64,000 nt of DNA from Chloroflexota bacterium (lineage in GTDB: Bacteria; Chloroflexota; Limnocylindria; Limnocylindrales; CSP1-4), in NCBI GenBank assembly GCA_017853275.1, contig JAFMJV010000006.1, forward strand, positions 1 to 64,000, in the 5' to 3' direction. Under the pieces are notes generated by a model. It did no database searches. It was not told where the DNA came from and saw only the letters and a program-made list of their open reading frames with translations. Below are positions 57,894 through 64,000 of the stretch, piece by piece (the stretch's first letter is position 1; each line of letters starts with the position of its first letter). The position numbers were made by a program, and so were the translations under genes.

Positions 57894-59000
57894 TCAGGCG
57901 GGCCGGCCGTCCCGGTCCACCATGGGCAGCTGCGGCTTCGTGTGACCGATCCGTGCATACGCGCTCTCGGGGATCGCGTCGAGCGACTTGTAGACGGTCC
58001 AGCTGCAGCGCTTCCGCGTGGACTCGGCGTCCGCGCTGCCACCCCAGATCGGCGGGTCCACGACCCGGACCGGGTGACCCCAGCGCTCGGCGGGGAGCTT
58101 CTCCAGCGCGAAGCAGCAGTGTGCGCAGTAGTAGCAGATCCCCTCCTCGTTCCAGGCCCAGTCGTGGCGCTCCTGCGTGACACCGAACGCGTAGGGGGCG
58201 AGGACGCGCGAGCCGGTCCCCTCGATCTCGTCGCCGCGCATCGAGCGGCCGCCGGAGCCGCAGGGATCGAAGCTCACGACGTAGCGGTCCTCGTGCTCCT
58301 GGACGTCGAGCGACCCGTCCCGCTCCGGCCCGCACAGGTGGGCGCGCATCGCCTCCAGGACGAGGTAGAGGTTCCGGTCCACCGTGCTCTCGTAGGGCTG
58401 GAGGCGGACATCGAAGGCCATGTAGCGCTCCTGGATGTAGGGCTCCAGGACGGCGCGATAGCAGTCCTCCAGGCGCGCCTCGCCGAAGCGCGCCGCCACG
58501 AAGGCGAGGATCCCGGCCATCAGGTCCGCCGAGCGGTCATGGAGACGGCGCCAGTGCTCGGAGAGCGCATCCAGGAGCGGGTCCGCCTCCGCCACCGTCA
58601 CCTCGTAGGCACGGATCCGGTTCCCGATCCGGCCGGCCATCGCGCCGAGCTCCTCCCAGCGCGTGACCGGGTCGTGGGGAAGCCCGTCCGGCCAGGCGAG
58701 GAGCTGCGCGAGCCGCGCGATCTCCGCGGCCCGCTCCGCCTCCGGGACGCCGTTCGCCCCGAGCCAGTCGAGGAAGCCCGCCGTCCAGACCTTGTAGATG
58801 ACGTGGACGACCTTCGCCTCCTCCATGAAGGAATCGACGAGCTGGGCCGCGGCCTCGCGCCGGCCGGCCTTCAGGCCGAAGTCATCCCCGGCCTCCGCGA
58901 GCGCGGCGCGCGCGGCATCCAGGGTGGGGACGGCCTGCTCGGCCCACGTCCCGGTCCGGACCCGCTTGCCGATCGCGGCCGACCACTCGAGGCGGGTCAT
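57894..59000 (-). CDS. Cys-rich protein of unknown function, paralogue of 46442-47557
   Basis: A 368-residue protein, no signal or membrane segment. It shares with the paralogue FDPCGSGGRSMRGDEIEGT, CYYCAHCCFALEKLPAERWGHPVRVVDPP, RCSWT and the ending GHTKP; both also have the helical first half (TRLEWSAAIGKRVRTGTWAEQ, VLEAMRAHLCGPERDG). The conserved C-x2-C-x-H-C cluster is suggestive of metal or iron-sulfur binding. It starts 31 bases after the sugar permease and precedes the hydrolase gene, inside the sugar ABC operon. No family name is offered. Confidence 0.77.
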   Translation of the reverse strand: MTRLEWSAAIGKRVRTGTWAEQAVPTLDAARAALAEAGDDFGLKAGRREAAAQLVDSFMEEAKVVHVIYKVWTAGFLDWLGANGVPEAERAAEIARLAQLLAWPDGLPHDPVTRWEELGAMAGRIGNRIRAYEVTVAEADPLLDALSEHWRRLHDRSADLMAGILAFVAARFGEARLEDCYRAVLEPYIQERYMAFDVRLQPYESTVDRNLYLVLEAMRAHLCGPERDGSLDVQEHEDRYVVSFDPCGSGGRSMRGDEIEGTGSRVLAPYAFGVTQERHDWAWNEEGICYYCAHCCFALEKLPAERWGHPVRVVDPPIWGGSADAESTRKRCSWTVYKSLDAIPESAYARIGHTKPQLPMVDRDGRPA

Positions 59001-59031
59001 CGCGCTCCCCTCCCCGGCCGGCGCCTGACGG

Positions 59032-60111
59032 TCAGGCGGCGGACTTCGTGAGCCGGATGCGGAGCTGGTCCGCGCCGACGGCGATAAGCAGAAGGGCGCC
59101 CGTGGCGACCTCGATCCAGAACTGCTGGACGCCGAGCTGGACGAGCCCGTTCTTCAGGACGCCGACGATGAGCACGGCAAGGATCGTGCCCACGATGCTT
59201 CCGCGACCACCCGCGAGGGAAGCGCCACCGAGGACGACCGCGGTGACGACATCGAGCTCCAGACCGCTCGCGGCGGTGATCGCGGCCGCTCCCACCTGGG
59301 AGAGGAGGATCATCCCGGCGAGCCCGGCGAGGGCCGCGGAGAGCATGAAGCCGATGAAGATCGCGCGGTTCGTCCGGATCCCGGCGAGCCGCGCGGCCGT
59401 GGGGCTCGCCCCGATCGCGTACATCGACCGTCCGTAGGTCGTGTAGCGGAGGATGACGAAGAAGAGGATCGTCACCGCGAAGAGGATGAGGATCGTGATC
59501 GGGATCCCCGCGATCTGACCGAGACCGAGCGTCTCGAAGCCATCGATGTTGATCGTCTGGCCATTGCCGAGGACCTTCGTGAGGCCGCGGAAGATCGCGA
59601 GCGTGCCGAGCGTGGTGATCAGGGCGTTGATCCGGAAGGTGGTCACGCAGACCGCGTTGACGGTGCCCACGAGGAGGGCGCCGATGATCGCGATGAGGAT
59701 CCCTGCCTCCAGGGGAAGGCCGAGCGCGAAGGGCGTCTTGGCGGCTTCCGGGCTCGCCGTCGCCACCGCGAGGAGCATCCCCGTGAACGCGGCGATCGAC
59801 GCCACGGAGAGGTCGAACTGGCCGGAGATGAGGAGGAGCGTGGCAGGCGCGGCCACGATCCCGATCCGCACGACCTGCTGGAGGATGACGATGAGGTTCC
59901 GGTCGTTGAAGAAGTAGGGCGAGGTGATCGAGAAGAAGATGAAGAGGCCGACGAGGACGATCGCGAGGGCCGCCGTGTCCGGCACGACGAACCGTGAGCG
60001 GCGGCGGGGGACCGCCGCCGTGGCGGCCTCCACGGCACCCGCCCCCGTCTCGAGCGCAGGCGGTGCCGCCCGCCCGGGCGCTCCGCCGAGATCCTCGTCC
60101 GCCACGGTCAC
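59032..60111 (-). CDS. Sugar ABC transporter permease (RbsC type)
   Basis: A 359-residue permease of the BPD_transp_2 family with about nine helices from residue 47 onward. Blocks include PATLLLISGQFDLSVASIAAFTGML, INALITTLGTLAIFRGLTKVL, GASPTAARLAGIRTNRAI and GGASLAGGRGSIVGTILAVLIV. GTG start overlaps the ATPase stop (GTGA). It completes the second sugar importer with 60108 and 61644. Confidence 0.92.
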   Translation of the reverse strand: MTVADEDLGGAPGRAAPPALETGAGAVEAATAAVPRRRSRFVVPDTAALAIVLVGLFIFFSITSPYFFNDRNLIVILQQVVRIGIVAAPATLLLISGQFDLSVASIAAFTGMLLAVATASPEAAKTPFALGLPLEAGILIAIIGALLVGTVNAVCVTTFRINALITTLGTLAIFRGLTKVLGNGQTINIDGFETLGLGQIAGIPITILILFAVTILFFVILRYTTYGRSMYAIGASPTAARLAGIRTNRAIFIGFMLSAALAGLAGMILLSQVGAAAITAASGLELDVVTAVVLGGASLAGGRGSIVGTILAVLIVGVLKNGLVQLGVQQFWIEVATGALLLIAVGADQLRIRLTKSAA

Positions 60112-61619
60112 CCTCCTGCGGCAGCAAGGAGGCTGCCACTCTCGATCCCATCGCCCGTGAGGGCCGCGACCACGGCCCCCTTCGACATCACATAGACCCG
60201 GTCGGCGACCTGGACCGCCTCCTCGTAGTCCGAGGTCACCGCGACCACCGCCACGCCCTGCGCGGCGAGCTCGCGGAGCGACCGGTAGATATCCGCGCGG
60301 GCACCCACGTCCACGCCGCGCGTCGGCTCCAGGAGGACGAGGACGCGCGAGTCCCGCTCGAGCCAGCGAGCGAGCAGGACCTTCTGCTGGTTCCCGCCGG
60401 AGAGCGTGCCCATCGTCTGGCGCGGATCGTTCCGCGAGCGGATCGCGAGGCGCTCCTTCCAGCGCGAGAAGGCACCGGCCTCCGCGGCATCCGTGATCAC
60501 CCCACCGCGGGAGAGCTGCGGCCAGCTGACGATCGCGACGTTCTCCGCGATCGGCCGGACGAGGAAGGCGCCACCGGCCTTGCGGTCCGCGGGCAGGAAG
60601 CCCACGCCGCGATCGATCGCGGCCACCGGACCGGAGATCGCGTCGTCCTTGCCCATCACCGTCAGCGTCCCGGCATCCAGGGTCCGGATCCCGAAGGCGG
60701 TCTCACCGACCTCCGCAGCCCCCGATCCGAGCTTGCCGAAGATCGCGACGACCTCGCCCGGGCGCGCCTCGATCGTGACGTCATGGAAGGCACGTCCGGA
60801 GGACGCTCCCTGCCAGGCGATCGCGGGGGTCTCGCCGATCGGGTGGGTGGGGGCGGCAGGCCGGCCCACGGCATCCATGCGCCGTCCGATCATCGCCTCG
60901 ACCATCTCCCGGCGGTTCGTCTGCGCCACGTCGGTGAGGAGCGAGGTCTGGCCGTCCCGGAGGACCTGGACGCGATCGGCGATCTCCGTCACCTCGTCCA
61001 GGCGGTGGGTGATGTAGATGAGGGCCACGCCCTGCGACCGCAACCGGCGGATGAAGTCGAAGAGGACCTCCGCCTCGTGATGCGAGAGCGCGGCGGTCGG
61101 CTCGTCCAGGATGAGGAGGCGCGCCGATCCGGACAGCGAGCGCGCGATCTCGACGATCTGCCGCTCACCCACCCGGAGCGATCCCACGGTGGCGTCCGGG
61201 TCGATCTCCACGCCGAGCTGATCGAGGACGCGGCGCGCACGGGCGCGCATCTCGCTCCAGCTCACGAACCCGCGCCGCGCGGGGAGCCGGCCGAGCGAGA
61301 TGTTCTCCGCCACGGTCAGCGTGGAGGCGTCCTGGAACTCCTGGAAGATGATCGCGACGCCGAGGTCACGGGCCTGGCGCGGCGTGAGGGCGGCGTAGGC
61401 GGCGTCGTCGATCGCGATCTCGCCGGCGTCCGCCTGGTAGTCGCCGGCGATGATCTTGACCATCGTCGACTTGCCGGCTCCGTTCTCCCCGAGGAGGGCG
61501 AGGACGGAGCCGCCGGTCACGTGGAGGTCCACCCCATGGAGGACCTCCACGCCCCCGAACGATTTACGGATCCGACGTGCCTCCAGCCGGAAAGGCTGGG
61601 ACACGCCGGATCCGTCCAT
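60108..61619 (-). CDS. Sugar ABC transporter ATP-binding protein (RbsA type)
   Basis: A 503-residue double ATPase. Domain 1: Walker A GENGAGKST near residues 44-52, signature replaced by RVGERQIVEIARSL, Walker B LLILDEPTAALS. Domain 2: GKLGSGAAEVGE as degenerate Walker A, TLSGGNQQKVLLARWL signature and Walker B VLVLLEPTRGVDVGAR, where the usual Asp is replaced by Leu (VLLEP rather than VLDEP). The normal asymmetry of the family applies. It sits between the binding protein and the permease. Confidence 0.92.
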   Translation of the reverse strand: MDGSGVSQPFRLEARRIRKSFGGVEVLHGVDLHVTGGSVLALLGENGAGKSTMVKIIAGDYQADAGEIAIDDAAYAALTPRQARDLGVAIIFQEFQDASTLTVAENISLGRLPARRGFVSWSEMRARARRVLDQLGVEIDPDATVGSLRVGERQIVEIARSLSGSARLLILDEPTAALSHHEAEVLFDFIRRLRSQGVALIYITHRLDEVTEIADRVQVLRDGQTSLLTDVAQTNRREMVEAMIGRRMDAVGRPAAPTHPIGETPAIAWQGASSGRAFHDVTIEARPGEVVAIFGKLGSGAAEVGETAFGIRTLDAGTLTVMGKDDAISGPVAAIDRGVGFLPADRKAGGAFLVRPIAENVAIVSWPQLSRGGVITDAAEAGAFSRWKERLAIRSRNDPRQTMGTLSGGNQQKVLLARWLERDSRVLVLLEPTRGVDVGARADIYRSLRELAAQGVAVVAVTSDYEEAVQVADRVYVMSKGAVVAALTGDGIESGSLLAAAGG

Positions 61620-61643
61620 GAGCGGGGTCCTGTGCCTACGCGG

Positions 61644-62669
61644 TCAGGCGCAGGCCGGGGTCTCGGGATAGACCTCGCGGATGTTGTCCTTGTTGATCGC
61701 CTGGTGGGGCGTGTAGAGCGCCTCGGGGAGCTCGCCACCCGTGAGCAGGTCGATCATCGCGGGGACGACCGTCCGGCCGTACGCCTCGGGGAAGTACGCG
61801 GCATCGGCGAGCCAGTTCGGGTTGCAGGCGATCTCCTGCCACGCCGACGGATCGGCACCCTGCGCACCGATCCGGATGTCGGCCTCGCGGCCGGCGGTCC
61901 GGGCGGCGGCGAGCGCGCCGAGGCCCATGTCGTCGTTGAGCGAGAGGAAGACCGTGATGCTGCCGGGCGCGAGCGTCGGGAGCAGGTTGTTCACGATCTC
62001 GAGCGCGAGATCGGTGGTGCCACCGACCTCCTGCCGGATGACGTTCGCCTCGTCGAGCTCGCCGCAGATGCTGGCGAACCCGTCGAGCATCCCCTGGACG
62101 CGATCGGTGTTCACGACGCCCGCGGAGGCGGACTCGAGGGTGACGATCTTGTCGTACTTGCAGCCGTTCTCGGCCATCAGGGCCTCACCGGCGCCGATGC
62201 CACCGATCTCGCCGGCGCGGTAGTTGTTCGCGCCGAAGAAGGTGACCTGGCAGGGCGGCTGGTTGATGTCGATCGCGATCGTGGGGACGTTCCCGTACGC
62301 GTTGCAGATCTCCGGCGAGCTGTCACCGAAGAGGTTGAAGTTGATGACGCCCTGGACGCCCTGGACGCCGAGCTGCTGGCCGCACTCGAGCGACTTCGCG
62401 GCGTCGACCTGCGAGTCGCAGGCGACGAGCTCGGCGCCGGCGATCGCAGCCTGGGCGGCGATGCTGTCCGAGACGAGCTTCACGAACGGGAGCTGGTCCC
62501 CGAGCGAGATGTAGCCGATCTTCAGGCCCGCGCCGGAGCCCTCGACCGCGCCGGTCTCGAAGTAGGGGTTCTCCTCCGCATCCTGCGCGAGGGCCGGGAC
62601 GGCCGCGACCGCGAGGATCGCCACCGCACCCATGGCAGCGGCGAACCGGGAAAGACGGGAACGCTTCAC
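61644..62669 (-). CDS. Sugar ABC transporter substrate-binding protein
   Basis: A 341-residue exported binding protein of the ribose-binding group. Signal peptide MKRSRLSRFAAAMGAVAILAVAAVPALAQ, no lipobox. Mature part: KIGYISLGDQLPFVKLVSDSIAAQAAIAGAELVACDSQVDAAKSLECGQQLGVQGVQGVINFN, and NNLLPTLAPGSITVFLSLNDDMGLGALAAARTAGR. Several Cys are present, unusual for this family. GTG start with GAGGAGGAAGC upstream. First gene of the operon that runs to 54418. Confidence 0.9.
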   Translation of the reverse strand: MKRSRLSRFAAAMGAVAILAVAAVPALAQDAEENPYFETGAVEGSGAGLKIGYISLGDQLPFVKLVSDSIAAQAAIAGAELVACDSQVDAAKSLECGQQLGVQGVQGVINFNLFGDSSPEICNAYGNVPTIAIDINQPPCQVTFFGANNYRAGEIGGIGAGEALMAENGCKYDKIVTLESASAGVVNTDRVQGMLDGFASICGELDEANVIRQEVGGTTDLALEIVNNLLPTLAPGSITVFLSLNDDMGLGALAAARTAGREADIRIGAQGADPSAWQEIACNPNWLADAAYFPEAYGRTVVPAMIDLLTGGELPEALYTPHQAINKDNIREVYPETPACA

Positions 62670-62686
62670 GCTTCCTCCTCATCGGG

Positions 62687-62702
62687 CCGGGCACCTGCCC
62701 GG
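62687..62702 (-). other. Leader hairpin before the binding protein gene
   Basis: CCGGGC (62687-62692) pairs with GCCCGG (62697-62702) over a 4-base loop, 17 bases upstream of the GTG at 62669. A comparable hairpin precedes the other sugar binding protein gene (15856-15879). Confidence 0.3.
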
Positions 62703-62727
62703 GCCTCCACTCCTCTGGCCGACGATC

Positions 62728-62740
62728 GTCTGGAAACGAT
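62728..62740 (-). promoter_or_regulatory. Operator-like motif shared with the first sugar ABC operon
   Basis: GTCTGGAAACGAT on the plus strand, identical to the reverse complement of 14756-14768. It lies inside a GATCGT-6-ACGATC inverted repeat (62724-62741). Relative to a possible minus-strand -10 (TAGAGT, 62765-62760) it is just downstream of the transcription start. Confidence 0.5.
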
Positions 62741-62762
62741 CATCAGTCCACCGGAGGCGACT

Positions 62763-63902
62763 CTAGGCCGCGGGATCCGCCGGTGTCAAATCGGTTTTGG
62801 AATGCGGCAGGAGCGCGAGCGCCGCCCGGCGCAGGCCATCGCACACCACGAGGAGCGAATCGGCGACCGCGAAGAGGGCCAGGAGCTCGACGGCGTCCGC
62901 ACCGGGGGTCACGTTCCGGGTGCGCATCGCCTCGATCGCCGCGGCGACCTCCGCGTCCGCATCCGCAAGGGCGGCGATGGGAGCACCGAGCGTGCCGGCG
63001 CCCGCCGCGCCCACGAGGACCGCGCCGATCGCATCCCCGAGGCTGGCCGCCCGCTCCTCCAGCGATGCGGTCGCCGGTCGCAGGTGGCGCGCGAGACGGG
63101 CGGGTCCGGGCGCACCGGATCGGGCGAGCCGGTCCGCGGCCCGGACCGCCTCCGCGATCCCGTCCAGGACGGCCGCGTACGCCTCCGCATCCGGTCCCTC
63201 CCCATGCGGCTCGTGGCGGATCTCGGCGAGAAGAGCGCGGAGGCCCGTGACGCGGGCGGTGAGGGTGGCGGGGACCGGCGGGAGCTCCACCGTGGCGCCG
63301 CCCGGGCCGGGCTCCGGCGGGTCCCAGCGGACAAGGCAGGCCGCCACGGACGCGCGCAGGTCGGCGAGGACGGCAGCGATCCCCTCGTTCAGCTTCGCGC
63401 GCGAGGAGCCGGGCCAGAGGAGGACGCTGACGAGGAGCGCGATCCCGATCCCGATGAGCGTGGAGAGGAGGCGCCAGCCGACCATCGAGAGCTCGTCCGC
63501 GCCGGGGATGAAGACGAAGAAGCCGGCAAGGGCGATGCCCAGCCGGAGCCCCGCACCCACGCGGAGGAGCCGGCCCACCACGACGCACAGGAGGACCGCG
63601 AGCGCGACGAGGATCGGGAGCCAGAGGCCACCGAGGAGGAGCTGGACGACCGCCCCGGAAAGGACCCCGATGATCGTCCCCTGGACGCGGCTGAGGGAGG
63701 CCGCGACCGACTGCCCGGTCGTCTCCCCGAGGACGACGACGAGCGCGACGACGGACCAGGCGGCCGGCTCGCGCGGGAGCCCGAGGAGGAGGACGACCGC
63801 CGCGGTGAGGAACGCGCCCACGACGAAGCGGCCGAGCGTCCGCAGCCACGCCTGCCGGGGCGGCTGTGGCGCATCGAGCCCGACGCGGGCAAGGATCCCC
63901 AT
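62763..63902 (-). CDS. FUSC-family membrane protein (aromatic acid exporter-like)
   Basis: A 379-residue membrane protein. The N-terminal half has five or six helices (GRFVVGAFLTAAVVLLLGL, AAWSVVALVVVLGE, GTIIGVLSGAVVQLLLGGLWLPILVALAVLLCVVVGRLL, LLSTLIGIGIALLVSVLLW), and the family block VQGTIIGVLSGA. The C-terminal half is a soluble helical domain rich in Ala and Glu. FUSC proteins export aromatic carboxylates or similar anions. It lies nine bases after the VOC gene stop on the same strand. Confidence 0.8.
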   Translation of the reverse strand: MGILARVGLDAPQPPRQAWLRTLGRFVVGAFLTAAVVLLLGLPREPAAWSVVALVVVLGETTGQSVAASLSRVQGTIIGVLSGAVVQLLLGGLWLPILVALAVLLCVVVGRLLRVGAGLRLGIALAGFFVFIPGADELSMVGWRLLSTLIGIGIALLVSVLLWPGSSRAKLNEGIAAVLADLRASVAACLVRWDPPEPGPGGATVELPPVPATLTARVTGLRALLAEIRHEPHGEGPDAEAYAAVLDGIAEAVRAADRLARSGAPGPARLARHLRPATASLEERAASLGDAIGAVLVGAAGAGTLGAPIAALADADAEVAAAIEAMRTRNVTPGADAVELLALFAVADSLLVVCDGLRRAALALLPHSKTDLTPADPAA

Positions 63903-63911
63903 CCGGGCGGA

Positions 63912-64000
63912 CTAGGCTCCCGGCTTCTTCTGGAAGAGCTCGACCCAGTAGCCGTCCGGGTCGGCCATGTAGCAGCTGCGGGCGCCGGCGTTCGGGCCTT
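63912..64000 (-). CDS. VOC (glyoxalase-like) protein, C-terminal end (partial)
   Basis: The minus-strand frame entering from the right edge encodes 28 residues then TAG. It reads AGARSCYMADPDGYWVELFQ, the classic last beta-strand of a vicinal-oxygen-chelate domain with the metal-binding Glu in WVELFQ. The N-terminus lies beyond the window, so enzyme type (glyoxalase I, dioxygenase or other) cannot be told. Confidence 0.75.
   Translation of the reverse strand, partial: GPNAGARSCYMADPDGYWVELFQKKPGA

Noticed and set aside
1-64000. Searched for tRNA, rRNA, riboswitch, phage, transposase and CRISPR signatures
   Set aside because: None could be supported by eye; no cloverleaf-like arms with CCA ends, no terminal inverted repeats with transposase, no regularly spaced direct repeats.

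Overview
This 64 kb window is very GC-rich chromosomal DNA. Genes sit in long same-strand runs, usually a few bases apart or overlapping as ATGA/GTGA. The organism is probably a free-living, high-GC heterotrophic bacterium. I lean to Chloroflexota (soil or freshwater Limnocylindria-like lineages) from gene content and style, but there is no rRNA or marker gene to prove it and an actinobacterium is not excluded. I see no rRNA, tRNA, CRISPR array, phage gene, transposase or plasmid function.

The theme is catabolism of sugars, sugar acids and amides. The window has two complete ribose/rhamnose-type sugar ABC importers (14803-18646 and, on the minus strand, 62669-59032), one spermidine/putrescine-type importer (29646-33690), eight short-chain dehydrogenases (SDRs), three Gfo/Idh/MocA oxidoreductases, three L-rhamnose-mutarotase-like genes (one a fused tandem repeat) and a fucose/arabinose-isomerase-like protein. 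It also has an enolase-superfamily dehydratase, an RraA-type aldolase, an aldo/keto reductase and many metallohydrolases: two phosphotriesterase-like, two AtzA/cytosine-deaminase-like, two fuconolactonase-like, one deacetylase, one creatininase, two M20 and one metallo-beta-lactamase fold.

Layout. 1-5752: phosphotriesterase-like protein, secreted M23 peptidase, two proteins of unknown function, an oxidoreductase and a secreted protein. 5972-13142: operon of mandelate-racemase-family enzyme, two SDRs, Rid protein, zinc dehydrogenase and a multicopper oxidase fused to FG-GAP repeats. 14605-13182 (minus): SDR and RraA-like aldolase. 14803-24950: sugar ABC transporter followed by mutarotase, two SDRs, aldo/keto reductase, lipocalin-like protein, lipoprotein and a DUF6259-like protein. 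25067-29493: a tandemly duplicated unit of secreted beta-helix protein plus lipoprotein, with a further lipoprotein between the copies. 29646-37817: PotABCD-type transporter with two deaminase-like amidohydrolases and an M20 peptidase. 37825-46289: mutarotases, VOC-YCII fusion, SDR, M20, oxidoreductase, MBL hydrolase, another lipoprotein, isomerase and an EamA transporter. 46442-54410: unknown Cys-rich protein, amidohydrolase, sugar isomerase, and an SDR/SDR/creatininase/deacetylase/phosphotriesterase operon. 62669-54418 (minus): second sugar ABC operon followed by a second Cys-rich unknown protein, amidohydrolase, oxidoreductase and MFS transporter. 64000-62763: end of a VOC protein and a FUSC-family membrane protein.

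Three things stand out as possibly undescribed. (1) Five related lipoproteins share a (R/K)GS-x-(V/L)C ... NPW ... KE(F/W/Y) core; two of them are paired with beta-helix proteins in a duplicated unit whose untranslated leaders share a hairpin. (2) Two paralogous Cys-rich proteins of unknown function are each linked to a fuconolactonase-like amidohydrolase. (3) A motif TCTGGAAACG (one relaxed copy CTGCAAACG) lies at or just after the predicted start of transcription of four catabolic operons, although no regulator gene is recognisable in the window. Candidate -10 elements of form TAnnnT recur in the intergenic regions and several genes look leaderless.

No gene-free stretch exceeds about 220 bases; the longest are the divergent or intergenic gaps at 5753-5971, 27637-27834 and 14606-14802, which hold only the promoter-like and leader elements listed.
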